Below are positions 1-8,981 of a DNA stretch of 64,000 nucleotides, piece by piece. The stretch is from Burkholderiales bacterium. GTDB lineage: Bacteria; Pseudomonadota; Gammaproteobacteria; Burkholderiales; SHXO01. The stretch is taken from contig JADZGB010000002.1 in the NCBI GenBank assembly GCA_020854105.1, forward strand, positions 365,432 through 429,431. Direction: 5' to 3'. The notes under the pieces were generated by a model, which was given only the letters and a program-made list of their open reading frames with translations, was not told where the DNA came from and made no database searches. The translations under genes were made by a program, and so were the position numbers. The number at the start of each line of letters is the position of its first letter. Position 1 is the stretch's first letter.

Positions 1-1
1 A

Positions 2-532
2 CTGCGCTTCGCCCATCTCGTGCCAGAAGGTCTTCCTGTGCTCGATGTCGCATGCGGATCGGGACGCCACGCGCGCATGTTCGCCGCCACCGGACGCGAG
101 GTGATCGGCGTGGATCGTGACCGGGCGGCGCTGGCCGGACTCGCTGGCGTCAGGCGCGTACACCGCGTGTGCGCCGATATCGAGGCCGCGCCGTGGCCGT
201 TCGCCGCCGGGTGTTTCGGCGCAGTGATCGTGACCAATTATCTGCACCGGCCGCTGTTTCCCGTGCTACGCGCCGCGCTGGTCCCGGGCGGCGTCCTGAT
301 CTACGAGACCTTCGCGGCAGGCAACGAGCGCCATGGCCGTCCCGCCAACCCCGACTTCCTCCTCGCGCCCGGCGAACTGCTGCGTGCGAGCGAAGGACTT
401 CGTGTCCTGGCCTACGAGGACTGCTACGTGCAGCGGCCCAAGCCGGCACTCGTGCAGCGCGTGTGTGCGATCGCCGCCAAGGAAGTGCCGTCGCGCCCGC
501 TCGCGGGTGAATGGCAGGATGGCTTCAGTTAA
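2..532 (+). CDS. class I SAM-dependent methyltransferase, 5' end outside window
   Basis: The reading frame is already open at the window edge, so the true start lies upstream; 176 residues are visible. The segment begins with a Rossmann-type SAM-binding motif (VLDVACGSGRHA) followed by an acidic strand end (VIGVDRD), the hallmark of class I methyltransferases. Later come a VIVTNYLHRP stretch and a PGGVLIYETF strand, also typical of the fold. The substrate cannot be read from sequence. It ends about 50 bases before dapA and probably shares its transcript. The GTG at position 20 falls too close to the SAM motif to be a convincing start. Confidence 0.8.
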   Translation: MRFAHLVPEGLPVLDVACGSGRHARMFAATGREVIGVDRDRAALAGLAGVRRVHRVCADIEAAPWPFAAGCFGAVIVTNYLHRPLFPVLRAALVPGGVLIYETFAAGNERHGRPANPDFLLAPGELLRASEGLRVLAYEDCYVQRPKPALVQRVCAIAAKEVPSRPLAGEWQDGFS

Positions 533-583
533 ACTACCGCCCTTGCGAATGCGCCACAGACGGCGCATCCACCGGAGGTGATC

Positions 584-1477
584 ATGTTGAGAGGCAGCCT
601 GGTCGCGATCGTGACCCCGATGCACGAGGATGGAAGCCTCGACCTCGACGCGTTCCGCAGACTCGTCGAGTGGCACATCGGGGAGGGTACGGACGGCATC
701 GTGGTGGTCGGCACCACTGGCGAATCTCCCTGTGTCGATTTCGAGGAGCACTGTCTCCTCATCAAGACGACGGTCGAGCAGGTGCGCGGACGCGCGCCGG
801 TCGTCGCCGGTACCGGGGCCAATTCCACCCGCGAGGCGATCGAGCTGCAGGCCTATGCCAGGCGCGCGGGCGCCGACATGGCGCTGTCGGTGGTCCCCTA
901 CTACAACAAGCCCACGCAGGAGGGCCTGTACCGGCATTTCAGGGCCATCGCCGAAGCGGTCGAGATCCCGATGATCGTCTACAACGTACCGGGACGCACC
1001 GTGTGCGACATGCAGAACGACACTGCCCTGCGCCTCGCCCAGGTGCCCAACATCGTGGGGATCAAGGACGCTACCGGCAACCTGGAGCGGGGGTCCGACC
1101 TCGTTCGCCGCGCCCCCAGGGGGTTCGGCATCTACAGCGGCGACGACGGCACCTGCCTCGCGCTCACCCTGATGGGAGGCGACGGGGTGATCTCGGTCAC
1201 GGCCAACGTTGCACCCCGGTCGATGGCGCAGATGTGCAAGGCCGCATTCGCGGGTGACCTCGCCCGTGCGCGCGCCCTCAACGACAGCCTTCTCGGACTG
1301 CACCGCCATCTGTTCGTGGAAGCCAATCCGATTCCGGTGAAGTGGGTGCTGCAGCAGATGGGCCGCATCGAAGGCGGCATCCGGTTGCCACTGACGCCGC
1401 TGTCCTCGTCGTTCCATGACCTGCTGCACTCGGCGATGGAGCAGGCCGAACTGGACACGCAGGCGCTACCGGCCTGA
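584..1477 (+). CDS. dapA: 4-hydroxy-tetrahydrodipicolinate synthase
   Basis: Condenses pyruvate with aspartate semialdehyde, the first committed step of diaminopimelate/lysine synthesis, in the cytoplasm. The 297-residue product has normal family length. Visible signatures are GTTGES (residues 43-48) with the two threonines, the PYYNKP tyrosine pair near 106-107, YNVPGRT with the catalytic Tyr133, and GIKDATGN with the Schiff-base Lys161. The ATG at 584 is chosen over the in-frame GTG at 578 because GGAGGTG (571-577) is then well spaced and the protein begins [12 protein letters not shown] as expected. bamC follows after about 30 bases, the usual dapA-bamC pairing. Confidence 0.97.
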   Translation: MLRGSLVAIVTPMHEDGSLDLDAFRRLVEWHIGEGTDGIVVVGTTGESPCVDFEEHCLLIKTTVEQVRGRAPVVAGTGANSTREAIELQAYARRAGADMALSVVPYYNKPTQEGLYRHFRAIAEAVEIPMIVYNVPGRTVCDMQNDTALRLAQVPNIVGIKDATGNLERGSDLVRRAPRGFGIYSGDDGTCLALTLMGGDGVISVTANVAPRSMAQMCKAAFAGDLARARALNDSLLGLHRHLFVEANPIPVKWVLQQMGRIEGGIRLPLTPLSSSFHDLLHSAMEQAELDTQALPA

Positions 1478-1507
1478 GCGCCGCACAAACGAATTCCCTT
1501 GGAACAC

Positions 1508-2638
1508 ATGACGCGTAGACTTGCCGTAGCACTGTTGCTGGGAGCACTCCTCGCAGCCGGATGCACGAGTAGCATCGTTCCCACCAAGAAGGTCGACTAC
1601 AAGACCGCGCGGCAGACCGCGCCACTGGAGATTCCTCCGGAGTTGCCCGCTCCCAGCGCCAGCGACCGCTTCGCGCTGCCCAATGCGCCGGCACGGGGTG
1701 CGGCCACCTACTCCGAGTACCAGCAGGATCGGCCGCGCGCGCAGTCCACCAACATCCTCCAGCCCGTCGAGGGTGCGCGCATCGAGCGCTCCGGAACCCA
1801 GCGCTGGCTCGTGGTGGACGCTTCGGCGGAATCGGTGTGGCTCGTGCTGCGCGAGTTCTGGCAGGAGCAGGGCTTCATCCTCGCTCTCGAGGACCAGGGG
1901 CTGGGAATCATGGAGACCGACTGGGCGGAGAATCGCGCGAAGATTCCGCAATCGTTCCTGCGCGACATGATCGGCAAGGTGGTCGATCAGGTCTACTCCA
2001 GCCCCGAGATGGACCGGTTCAAGACCCGCATCGAGCGGAGTACTGGCGGTGGGGGTACGGAGATCTACATCACCCATCGCGGCGCCTATGAGATGTACGT
2101 TGCCGATGCCAACGTCCGGCAGAGCGGACGTACGGTGTGGCAGCCGCGCGCGGCCGATCCCGATCTCGAGGCGGAGATGCTCACGCGCCTGATGATGCGC
2201 CTCGGCACGACCCAGGAAACCGCGCAGGCGAGCGTGAAGAACACGACGGTGCAGCAGCCGCGCGCCACGCTCGGCAAGGTGGCCGACGGCGGTACGGTGC
2301 TGGTGCTCAAGGACGATTTCGATCGTGCGTGGCGACGGGTGGGACTTTCGCTCGACAGGCTCGGTTTCTCGGTGCAGGACCGCGACCGGGCAGCCGGCAT
2401 GTACTTCGTGCGCTATCTCGAGCCGCCATCGCCGAACAAGGAGGAGCCCGGCCTGCTCTCGCGTCTCGCCTTCTGGAAGAAGGACGAGCAGAGACCCAAC
2501 CAGCCGGCCGACTATCGAGTCGCGGTGGTGCAATCCGATGGCGGTTCGCAGGTGACCGTGCTCGGCGTCGACGGCAAGGTCAACCGCTCGGACGCTGCGA
2601 ACCGGATGCTCGCAATCCTCCAGGAGGATCTGCGCTAG
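1508..2638 (+). CDS. bamC: outer membrane assembly lipoprotein BamC
   Basis: Accessory lipoprotein of the BAM complex that inserts beta-barrel proteins in the outer membrane. The 376-residue product starts with a lipoprotein signal ending in LLAAGC (lipidated Cys19). Next comes an unstructured segment rich in Pro and charged residues (YKTARQTAPLEIPPEL), like the BamC stretch that contacts BamD. Two repeated helix-grip domains follow, each starting with a Val-rich strand (WLVVDASAESVWLVL; TVLVLKDDFDRAWRRVG). The ATG at 1508 is preferred to the TTG at 1499 because it opens directly into the signal peptide. It lies just downstream of dapA, as in many beta- and gammaproteobacteria. Confidence 0.9.
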   Translation: MTRRLAVALLLGALLAAGCTSSIVPTKKVDYKTARQTAPLEIPPELPAPSASDRFALPNAPARGAATYSEYQQDRPRAQSTNILQPVEGARIERSGTQRWLVVDASAESVWLVLREFWQEQGFILALEDQGLGIMETDWAENRAKIPQSFLRDMIGKVVDQVYSSPEMDRFKTRIERSTGGGGTEIYITHRGAYEMYVADANVRQSGRTVWQPRAADPDLEAEMLTRLMMRLGTTQETAQASVKNTTVQQPRATLGKVADGGTVLVLKDDFDRAWRRVGLSLDRLGFSVQDRDRAAGMYFVRYLEPPSPNKEEPGLLSRLAFWKKDEQRPNQPADYRVAVVQSDGGSQVTVLGVDGKVNRSDAANRMLAILQEDLR

Positions 2639-2697
2639 CGTGCAGGGCCGGCAGGCAGCAACCCGAGCGTCTTCTAGCCGTTGCATCGTCCCGTACC

Positions 2698-3462
2698 ATG
2701 CGTTTCGCGCTGCTGGGAAGCGGTAGTCAGGGCAACGGACTGCTGGTCGAGCACGGGACGACACGTCTCCTGCTCGATTGCGGGTTCGGGCTGAACGAGA
2801 CAGTGCGGCGACTGGCCCGCCTCGAGGTCGAGGCGGGCGGCCTGACCGGCATACTGGTCACGCACGAGCACGACGATCACATCGGAGGCGTTGCTCGCCT
2901 GGCGCGCAAGTTCGGCCTTCCGGTCTGGCTGACGCCGGGCACGTTGCGCGGGTTCGAACCCCTGTTCCAGGGCATCGAACTGCACTTTCTCGAGTCCTAC
3001 GCTCCGGTGTGCATCGGGGATATCGAGGTGCGGCCTTTCCCCGTGCCGCACGATGCGCGCGAACCGGCGCAGTTCGTGTTCGGGGACGGACAGGATGCGC
3101 TGGGAGTGCTGACCGATACCGGATGCATCACGCCCGCCATCGTCGGCATGCTCGACGGCTGCAACGCTCTGGTCCTGGAGTGCAACCACGACAGCGAACT
3201 GCTGGCCAGCGGTGCCTATCCGCCTTCCCTGAAGCAACGTATCGCCGGGCGCTACGGGCACCTGGCCAATGCCGAGTCGGCGAGACTGCTGGCCAGCATC
3301 TCGAAGGACAAGCTCAGGCATGTCGTTGCCGCTCACCTGAGCGAGAGCAACAACCGGCCGGATCTTGCGCGGGGAGCCCTGGCTGCCGTACTCGCCTGCG
3401 CGCACGACTGGATCGGCGTCGCGGATCAGGACGTCGGGCTGGGCTGGCGTGCACTGCGCTGA
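2698..3462 (+). CDS. MBL-fold metallo-hydrolase (YycJ/WalJ-like)
   Basis: A 254-residue metallo-beta-lactamase-fold protein. It has the metal-binding THEHDDH motif (His56, His58, Asp60, His61), a GSGSQGNG start typical of the YycJ branch, and a later LECNHD motif. Members are suspected nucleases or phosphodiesterases; the substrate is not established. It follows bamC by about 60 bases on the same strand and is probably part of the dapA-bamC transcript. A strong hairpin lies just after its stop. Confidence 0.85.
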   Translation: MRFALLGSGSQGNGLLVEHGTTRLLLDCGFGLNETVRRLARLEVEAGGLTGILVTHEHDDHIGGVARLARKFGLPVWLTPGTLRGFEPLFQGIELHFLESYAPVCIGDIEVRPFPVPHDAREPAQFVFGDGQDALGVLTDTGCITPAIVGMLDGCNALVLECNHDSELLASGAYPPSLKQRIAGRYGHLANAESARLLASISKDKLRHVVAAHLSESNNRPDLARGALAAVLACAHDWIGVADQDVGLGWRALR

Positions 3463-3480
3463 GCGTGCCACCCGCAAAAA

Positions 3481-3508
3481 AAAGACCGGCCGAGGGCGGC
3501 CGGTCTTT
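3481..3508. terminator. bidirectional intrinsic terminator
   Basis: A perfect 12-bp stem, AAAGACCGGCCG (3481-3492) pairing with CGGCCGGTCTTT (3497-3508), around a 4-base loop. Eight A residues precede it on the plus strand (3476-3483), giving a U tract for minus-strand transcripts; the plus-strand U tract is short. It sits between the convergent MBL hydrolase gene and the small lipoprotein gene. Confidence 0.9.
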
Positions 3509-3525
3509 CAACTGTAGCGCGTACG

Positions 3526-3750
3526 TTACTGCTTGTTTTCTTCGGTGGTAGCCGGGGCGGGTTCCGCCGGGGCGACATCCGCAGGTGCGGAGGCGGCGCT
3601 GTCGGCCGGAGCGGGCGCGAGCTCATCAGCAGGAGCGGGCGCGGGTTCGGCCGCCGGCGCGGGCGGGGGGGCAGGCGGGGCCTCTTCTTTCTTGCCGCAC
3701 GCGGCGATGGTCACTGCCAGGATGGCACCAACGAGAAGGCCGTATTTCAT
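3526..3750 (-). CDS. small Ala/Pro/Glu-rich lipoprotein
   Basis: A 74-residue protein with a clear lipoprotein signal: a charged MKYG start, a hydrophobic core and AVTIAAC with Cys18 as the lipidation site, followed by GKKEE. The rest is low complexity, almost entirely Ala, Pro, Glu and Asp (repeats of APAPAD type). Such envelope proteins are common in betaproteobacteria but have no known function. The opposite strand is also open (3533-3763), a by-product of the biased composition; the signal peptide and the downstream terminator favour the minus strand. Confidence 0.7.
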   Translation of the reverse strand: MKYGLLVGAILAVTIAACGKKEEAPPAPPPAPAAEPAPAPADELAPAPADSAASAPADVAPAEPAPATTEENKQ

Positions 3751-3951
3751 CTATTTTCCTTGACGAGGTCTGAACGTGTTTGGGGGAACGCAACTCGACA
3801 TCTACAACTTCAGCTTCATCCAAGTACAGCTTAGGACGAGAGCCTAACGCAAAATGATAGCATCTTCGTCCGATAATTCCAGTGCCATGTGTAGAAATAC
3901 AACACAAGATGCACGGGCTATCCGCGAATCCACCACTGTCGTTGGCAGGCG
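3751..3951. other. AT-richer intergenic region
   Basis: About 200 bases between the start of the small lipoprotein gene and the end of the cupin partner gene. It is visibly less GC-rich than its surroundings (stretches such as ATAGCATCTTCGTCCGATAA), as expected for the lipoprotein promoter on the minus strand. I could not pick a confident -35/-10 pair and saw no gene. Confidence 0.4.
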
Positions 3952-4437
3952 TCAGAGCCCGAGCGTGGTGGCGTTGACGGATGGCGTGGAGAACGACCAG
4001 ATTTCCTCGAAGCGGTCGATGAACGGACGCGTAAGGGCGGGATCGTGCAGGCGCAGCACACCGCGCGCCTGATCATGGTGGAAGCGGTGAACATGGTGGC
4101 GCTCGTCGGCCACTGCGAACGGATCGCTGGCGCGGCGCGCTTCGGTGTGCGTCTCGTGGATCGCGATTGCATGCGGAAACTGTCGCTGCAGGGCCAGCAG
4201 ACGGGCGCAATCCCGCCCCAGGTTGTCGGTTTCGTGCACGACGATGCGAAGCCGGTTGCCGCGGTCGGCGAGCAGGAAGGCGCGCAGGGTCTCGCAGCGC
4301 CGTGCGCCGCCGAAGGCTCGGTCGAGTTGGCGTTCGAAGATCCGGAGTGTGCGAACGGGCCGCTGCAGCAGATCGTCCACGGCCGCCACGTACTCGGCCA
4401 TGCCGTTCAGCTGTTGCTCGCTTGCCTGCTCGTTCAT
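3952..4437 (-). CDS. conserved-looking protein coupled to the cupin hydroxylase
   Basis: A 161-residue soluble protein starting MNEQASEQQLNGMAEY. Its ATG overlaps the stop codon of the upstream cupin gene in an ATGA (4434-4437), so translation is probably coupled. The middle (FLLADRGNRLRIVVHET...CARLLALQRQFPHAIAIHET) has alternating strand/helix pattern reminiscent of a phospholipase-D-like half domain, but no complete HKD motif is present and I do not assign a function. The overlap suggests it works with, or is expressed in step with, the L16-hydroxylase-like protein. Confidence 0.65.
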   Translation of the reverse strand: MNEQASEQQLNGMAEYVAAVDDLLQRPVRTLRIFERQLDRAFGGARRCETLRAFLLADRGNRLRIVVHETDNLGRDCARLLALQRQFPHAIAIHETHTEARRASDPFAVADERHHVHRFHHDQARGVLRLHDPALTRPFIDRFEEIWSFSTPSVNATTLGL

Positions 4438-5579
4438 GGCACACCCGTGACGAGGTGAATGAATCCGGCCCGGTACCACGCGTATAGCGGCTCGGACAGA
4501 GAAACCCTGAGATCGGGGCCGGGCCGCAGGCTGCCGGCGTCGGCCAGCGCGCGCAGGTGCTTGGCCGCTGTCCCGTCCAGGGGTTCCAACTCGCCGTTGA
4601 GAAATATCTCCCTGCCGTTGTAGAGCATGCGGCTCTTGCGGTCGAGTGCGACCCCATGACGCCACGCGAGACGCTCGAAGACAGAGCGTCCCAGGGCTTG
4701 AGCCGGCGGCGTGAAGAACACGCTGGGCTTCGGTTCGGTGAGGTAGCAGCCGAGAAAGCGCGAGACGTCCGCGCGGCTCCAGCGGATGCGCGCCAGCTGC
4801 TCCGCAGCCCGGTCGATCAGACCGGCGCCCAGTCTCCCGGGCGTATGCGTGGGGGTCAGATCCGGATCCGTGTACAACCCCTCGCGTTTCACCCGATCCT
4901 GCAGCCAGGCGAGGAACTGGGACGTGAGTTCCTGCCATGCCGGTGCGCGAAAGCCGATGGAATAGGTCATGCACGCGGTCATCGCCGTGCCGTCGTGCGC
5001 GTAGGAAGGCGGCAGGTACAGCATGTCGCCCGGCCCGAGCCTCCACTCCTGCGTTGGCGCGAAACGGCGCAGGAGCTTGAGCGGCGCACCCTGCACCAGG
5101 CCCAGGTCGCGCTGCCGTCCGATGCGCCAGCGACGTATGCCAGGGCCCTGGAGAAGGAATACGTCGTAAGAGTCCACGTGCGGACCCACGCCTCCGCCAG
5201 GCGCGGCATAGCTCGCCATCACGTCGTCGAGCCGGGCATTGGGCAGGAAGCGGAAGGCGCGCAGCAGGTCGTGGGCGGCCTGCACGTGATGATTCAGATC
5301 CTGCACCAGCAGCGTCCACCCGCGTTCACCAAGACTGCGGAACGCGGAAGGCCGAAATGGTCCGTGCAGGACCTGCCAGTTGCGACGGCGGCCGCGCACG
5401 ACGATCCGCGACTCGACGTGCTCGTCGCACGCCAGACGCATCAATTCGTGGGCGTCGATGGCACCGGCGAATCCCGGCACGGCGCCGCGCACCAGCAGCG
5501 GTCGCTTCTGCCAGTGTCTCGCCAGGAACTGTGCCGGTGTCGCGCCGCCCAGCAACCGGCGAGAGGAATCTCTTGGCAT
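4434..5579 (-). CDS. JmjC/cupin ribosomal protein hydroxylase (RoxA/YcfD-like)
   Basis: A 381-residue 2-oxoglutarate/Fe(II) oxygenase of the YcfD/RoxA branch. In E. coli that enzyme hydroxylates an arginine of ribosomal protein L16. The iron triad is readable: HVDSYDVF gives His134 and Asp136, and YLPPSYAHDG gives the distal His195, the same spacing as in YcfD. The N-terminal FLARHWQKRPLLVRGA motif is diagnostic of the family, and the C-terminal part matches the YcfD winged-helix region in length. The next gene overlaps its stop by four bases. The exact substrate here is inferred from the family. Confidence 0.88.
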   Translation of the reverse strand: MPRDSSRRLLGGATPAQFLARHWQKRPLLVRGAVPGFAGAIDAHELMRLACDEHVESRIVVRGRRRNWQVLHGPFRPSAFRSLGERGWTLLVQDLNHHVQAAHDLLRAFRFLPNARLDDVMASYAAPGGGVGPHVDSYDVFLLQGPGIRRWRIGRQRDLGLVQGAPLKLLRRFAPTQEWRLGPGDMLYLPPSYAHDGTAMTACMTYSIGFRAPAWQELTSQFLAWLQDRVKREGLYTDPDLTPTHTPGRLGAGLIDRAAEQLARIRWSRADVSRFLGCYLTEPKPSVFFTPPAQALGRSVFERLAWRHGVALDRKSRMLYNGREIFLNGELEPLDGTAAKHLRALADAGSLRPGPDLRVSLSEPLYAWYRAGFIHLVTGVP

Positions 5580-5677
5580 GCGCGGATTATAGGGGCGGCA
5601 ATCGGGTGCTGGCGCAAGACGTCGGCGCGGATGAAATGGGCTAGAATCGACTCAGGTTTCGTGTACACGGTGGCCGG

Positions 5678-6145
5678 ATGCTCAAGGTCGGGGCGCGTGC
5701 TCCCGGGTTCGAACTGGCGGACTCGGAGATGGAAGTGGTGGACCTGTCGACTTTCGCGGGCAAGCCCGTCGTCCTCTATTTCTATCCGAAGGACGGCACG
5801 CCGGGCTGCACCATGGAAGCGATAGAGTTCAGTGAACTCGCCGACCAGTTCGAGGCGCTCGGTGCCATCGTGCTGGGCGTGAGCATGGACGACTGCCTCA
5901 GCCACGGCTCGTTTCGCGACAGGCACGGCCTGTCGGTGGAACTTCTGGCCGATCCCGACGGCGAGGTGTGCCGCAGCTACGACGTGCTGGAGGAGCGCGA
6001 ACTGGACGGCCAGAAGCGCTCGGGAGTGGTACGTTCCACTTACGTCATCGACCGCGACGGGATCATCCGGCACGCTCTGTATCATGTCGCCCCGAAGGGG
6101 CACGCCGCCGAGGTGTTGCGTCTGGTGAAAGCGCTTCCCCGTTGA
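5678..6145 (+). CDS. bcp: peroxiredoxin, Bcp/PrxQ type
   Basis: A 155-residue thiol peroxidase that reduces peroxides with reducing power from thioredoxin. The peroxidatic cysteine is in TPGCTMEA (Cys44), after the usual YFYPKDGTPG, and the STYVIDRDGIIRH strand is conserved. In standard Bcp proteins a resolving cysteine sits five residues later (TPGCTxxAC); here that position is Ile49. Two other cysteines (SMDDC and GEVC) could take over, or it may act as a 1-Cys enzyme. Transcribed divergently from the cupin hydroxylase. Confidence 0.88.
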   Translation: MLKVGARAPGFELADSEMEVVDLSTFAGKPVVLYFYPKDGTPGCTMEAIEFSELADQFEALGAIVLGVSMDDCLSHGSFRDRHGLSVELLADPDGEVCRSYDVLEERELDGQKRSGVVRSTYVIDRDGIIRHALYHVAPKGHAAEVLRLVKALPR

Positions 6146-6243
6146 CCGGGGGTGGCGCGCGGGCACGTCCGGTGCCCCACCTTTCGGATCAACCCGTATC
6201 CGGATCGGCCGGTACCCGGGTCAACCAGTACAGGATCACGCCA

Positions 6244-6723
6244 TTGCAGATCACCAAGAACACCGTCGTCAGCCTGAGCTATCGTCTCACCAATGCCCAG
6301 GGTGAACTGATCGAGGAAACCGATCAACCCATCAGCTACCTGCACGGTGGCTACCACGGGATCTTTCCCGGCGTGGAGAAGGCGTTGGACGGTAAGCAGG
6401 CCGGCTTCCAATGCGACGTCAAGCTCGAGCCGGAGGACGCGTTCGGAGAGTACGAGGCATCGCTGGTGCGAGTCGAACCGCGCAATCTGTTTCCCCCCAA
6501 CGTCAAGGTCGGCATGCAGTTCGAGGGAGGCTCCGAACAGTCGGGTGAGACACGTGTCTACACGGTCACCGACGTGGCGGACGACAAGATCGTCGTGGAC
6601 GGCAACCACCCGCTCGCAGGGCAGGGCGTGGTCTTCTCCTGCGTGGTCACCGAGGTGCGCAGCGCCAGTTCGGAGGAGGTCACCCACGGGCACGTGCACG
6701 GCCCGCATGGGCATCATCACTGA
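6244..6723 (+). CDS. SlyD-like FKBP-type peptidyl-prolyl isomerase
   Basis: A 159-residue proline isomerase/chaperone of the SlyD class. It opens with MQITKNTVVSLSYRLTNAQG, has the flap-flanking HGGYHGIFPGVEKALDG motif and the AFGEYEASLVRVEP insert typical of SlyD, and ends in a histidine-rich tail (HGHVHGPHGHHH) that should bind nickel or other metals. The start is taken as TTG at 6244 because homologues begin at this point and CAGGA lies about ten bases upstream. A GTG at 6172 is in frame but would add a stretch with no family counterpart. Confidence 0.85.
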   Translation: MQITKNTVVSLSYRLTNAQGELIEETDQPISYLHGGYHGIFPGVEKALDGKQAGFQCDVKLEPEDAFGEYEASLVRVEPRNLFPPNVKVGMQFEGGSEQSGETRVYTVTDVADDKIVVDGNHPLAGQGVVFSCVVTEVRSASSEEVTHGHVHGPHGHHH

Positions 6724-6789
6724 AGTCCGTGACGCGCGGGTGAAGCGTGATTCGTGAACCGCGCGCTCGCCATCCCGGCGCGAGCCGTG

Positions 6790-6824
6790 GGCCCCGCGAT
6801 TCGTGACGCGCGAATCGCGGGGCC
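6790..6824. terminator. long perfect hairpin between convergent genes
   Basis: A 14-bp perfect inverted repeat, GGCCCCGCGATTCG (6790-6803) and CGAATCGCGGGGCC (6811-6824), around a 7-base loop. It lies between the SlyD-like gene (plus) and pqqE (minus). There is no U tract, so it may act as a transcription barrier or 3' stabilising structure rather than a classic intrinsic terminator. Confidence 0.6.
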
Positions 6825-6839
6825 TGCACCAGTTTCTGG

Positions 6840-8000
6840 CTAGACTTCTTCCTTCTTGTTCTCTGCGCCGCTCAGCCGGCGCGAGTTGGCATCGTCGCGG
6901 AATACGAGGGGATGCGCGGTTACGGGCTTGCCGGGCATCTGCGCCTTCTCCACCACGCTCGTGACCAGTCCGTGATGCGGAGACAAATCGCAGATGGGGT
7001 CGGCGTTGGTTGCATCGCCGGTGAGCATGAACGCCTGGCAGCGGCAGCCACCGTAGTCGTTCTCCTTCTCCGGGCAACTGCGGCAGGGCTCCTTCATCCA
7101 GGCGTCGCCGCGGTAGGCGTTGAAGCCCGGTGACTCGTTCCAGATCCAGGTGATGTCGTGCTCGCGCACGTTCGGAAACGTCAGGCCCGGCAGCATGCGC
7201 GCCTCGTGACAGGGCAGGGCGAGCCCATCGGAGGTGACGTTGAGGAAGGTCGTCCCCCAGCCGTTCATGCACTTCTTCGGGCGATTCGCGTAGTAGTCCG
7301 GGACGACGAAGTACACCTTGATTCTGTTGCCGACCCGGGCGCGAAACGCATTGGTCACTTCCTCGGCGCGGACGAGCTGCTCCCTGCTTGGAAGGAGGTG
7401 ATCGCGGTTGATCATCGCCCACGAGTAATACTGCGTGTTGGCGAGTTCGACGTGGTCGACCTCCATCGCTTCGGCCATCTCCAGGATCTGCTGGATGTGG
7501 TCGATGTTCATGCGATGCAGGACGACGTTCAGCACCATCGGATAATCGTACTGCTTGATCAACTTCGCGACCCGGGACTTCAGCTCGAAGGTCTTCGTGC
7601 TCGAAAGGAAGTCGTTCATCTCGCGCGTGGAATCCTGGAACGAGAGCTGGATCTGTCCCAGCCCGCCTTCCTTGAATGCAGCGATGCGCTTCTCGGTCAG
7701 GCCGATGCCGGAGGTGATCAGGTTGACGTAGTATCCCAGCCGGCTCGACTCCGCGACCATGGTCTCGACGTCGTCGCGCATGAGCGGCTCGCCGCCGCTG
7801 ATGCCCAGTTGCACCGCGCCCAATTCACGCGCCTGTCGAAACACGCGCAGCCAGTCCTCGGTCGACAGCTCCGGCCCATACCGGCTGTAGTCGGTCGGGT
7901 TGTAGCAGAAGACACAGTGCAGCGGGCACTTGTACGTGATCTCCGCGTTTACCCAAAGCGGCCTGCTAACCGGTTCTCGCGCGGATCCAGCCTTTTCCAT
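6840..8000 (-). CDS. pqqE: PQQ synthase radical SAM protein PqqE (PqqA peptide cyclase)
   Basis: Radical SAM/SPASM enzyme that makes the first carbon-carbon crosslink between Glu and Tyr of the PqqA peptide. The 386-residue product has the radical SAM motif CPLHCVFC (Cys25, Cys29, Cys32), the SAM-binding GISGGEP motif, and a C-terminal SPASM region with its cysteines ([26 protein letters not shown]) for auxiliary clusters. The ATG at 8000 lies inside the end of pqqD, a 35-base overlap. Last gene of the pqqABCDE run. Confidence 0.97.
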   Translation of the reverse strand: MEKAGSAREPVSRPLWVNAEITYKCPLHCVFCYNPTDYSRYGPELSTEDWLRVFRQARELGAVQLGISGGEPLMRDDVETMVAESSRLGYYVNLITSGIGLTEKRIAAFKEGGLGQIQLSFQDSTREMNDFLSSTKTFELKSRVAKLIKQYDYPMVLNVVLHRMNIDHIQQILEMAEAMEVDHVELANTQYYSWAMINRDHLLPSREQLVRAEEVTNAFRARVGNRIKVYFVVPDYYANRPKKCMNGWGTTFLNVTSDGLALPCHEARMLPGLTFPNVREHDITWIWNESPGFNAYRGDAWMKEPCRSCPEKENDYGGCRCQAFMLTGDATNADPICDLSPHHGLVTSVVEKAQMPGKPVTAHPLVFRDDANSRRLSGAENKKEEV

Positions 8001-8256
8001 GTGCGACCTCCAGGAATTGCAGCACGTCGTCGCGCAGATCGACCCCCGGGAACGTGGCCTCCAGGTCGGCCACGATCCGTTCGGCACTGCGCTCGCCGTC
8101 GATGCGCTTCATGATCTCGCCGGCGCTTCCCTGCAGCTTCACCATGCCTTCGGGATAGAGCAGAACGAAGCTTTCCTGCGCCGGTTCCCATTGGAACCGG
8201 AACTGGCGCTGGAGTTCGAGCACACGGTCGAGTGCGAGCGGCACAGGCGCGCTCAT
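7966..8256 (-). CDS. pqqD: PQQ biosynthesis peptide chaperone PqqD
   Basis: A 96-residue winged-helix-like peptide chaperone that binds PqqA and presents it to PqqE. It contains the family pattern [23 protein letters not shown] and ends in a helical [13 protein letters not shown] segment. Its ATG overlaps the pqqC stop in an ATGA (8253-8256), and its 3' end overlaps the pqqE start by 35 bases, so the three proteins should be made in near-fixed ratio. Confidence 0.95.
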   Translation of the reverse strand: MSAPVPLALDRVLELQRQFRFQWEPAQESFVLLYPEGMVKLQGSAGEIMKRIDGERSAERIVADLEATFPGVDLRDDVLQFLEVAHGKGWIRARTG

Positions 8257-8966
8257 TTCTTCTGACCGATGCCGAGATTGACCTGCATGGCATCGAGCAT
8301 GCTCCATAGCACGTCGAGCTTGAACTGCAGGATCTCGAGCGCCCGCTCCTGCTGGGCGCGCGTGGTGTAATGATCGAGCGTGAAGCCGAGCGCGAACTGG
8401 ACGTCGCGGCGCGCTTCGGACAGCCGCTTGCGAAAGTACTGATAGCCGTCCTTGTCGATCCAGGGATAGTGCTCCGGCCAGGTGTCGAGCCGTCTCTGGT
8501 GGATCTCGGGTGCGAACATCTCCGTGAGCGAGGAGGTCACTGCCTCCTGCCACGGCCGCGTGCGCGCGAAGTCGATGTATGCATCCACGGCGAAACGCAC
8601 GCCGGGAAGCACGTGCTCGTGCGAAACGATGTCCACTCGCTGCAGCCCGACCGCCTCCCCCAGGCGCAACCAGGCTTCGATGCCGCCCTCGTCGCCGGCG
8701 CGGCCGTCATGGTCGATGATGCGGGTGATCCACTCGCGCCGCACGTCGCGCATCGGACAGTTGGACATGATCGCCGCGTCCTTGAGCGGGATCGCCGTCT
8801 GGTAGTAGAAGCGGTTGATGACCCAGCCCTGCACCTGTTCGCGGGTGCATCCGCCGCTGTTCATGGCGATGTGGAACGGGTGATGGATGTGGTAGCGCTT
8901 GCCCTTGTCGCGCAGGCGTTGCTCGAATTCCTCGCGGCTCCAGGGCAGTTTCTCGGGTGCACCCAT
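8253..8966 (-). CDS. pqqC: pyrroloquinoline-quinone synthase PqqC
   Basis: Cofactor-less oxidase that carries out the final ring closure and eight-electron oxidation to PQQ. The 237-residue product has standard length and family stretches such as [16 protein letters not shown] near the start, [10 protein letters not shown], and [19 protein letters not shown] in the middle. It is the third gene of the minus-strand pqq operon, 15 bases after pqqB and overlapping pqqD by four bases. Confidence 0.97.
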   Translation of the reverse strand: MGAPEKLPWSREEFEQRLRDKGKRYHIHHPFHIAMNSGGCTREQVQGWVINRFYYQTAIPLKDAAIMSNCPMRDVRREWITRIIDHDGRAGDEGGIEAWLRLGEAVGLQRVDIVSHEHVLPGVRFAVDAYIDFARTRPWQEAVTSSLTEMFAPEIHQRRLDTWPEHYPWIDKDGYQYFRKRLSEARRDVQFALGFTLDHYTTRAQQERALEILQFKLDVLWSMLDAMQVNLGIGQKK

Positions 8967-8981
8967 TGTCGTCTCCTGGCT

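Noticed and set aside
3533..3763. Plus-strand Ala/Gly/Ser-rich open frame opposite the small lipoprotein
   Set aside because: The minus strand has a proper lipobox signal and a terminator; the plus frame is the mirror of its low-complexity tail.
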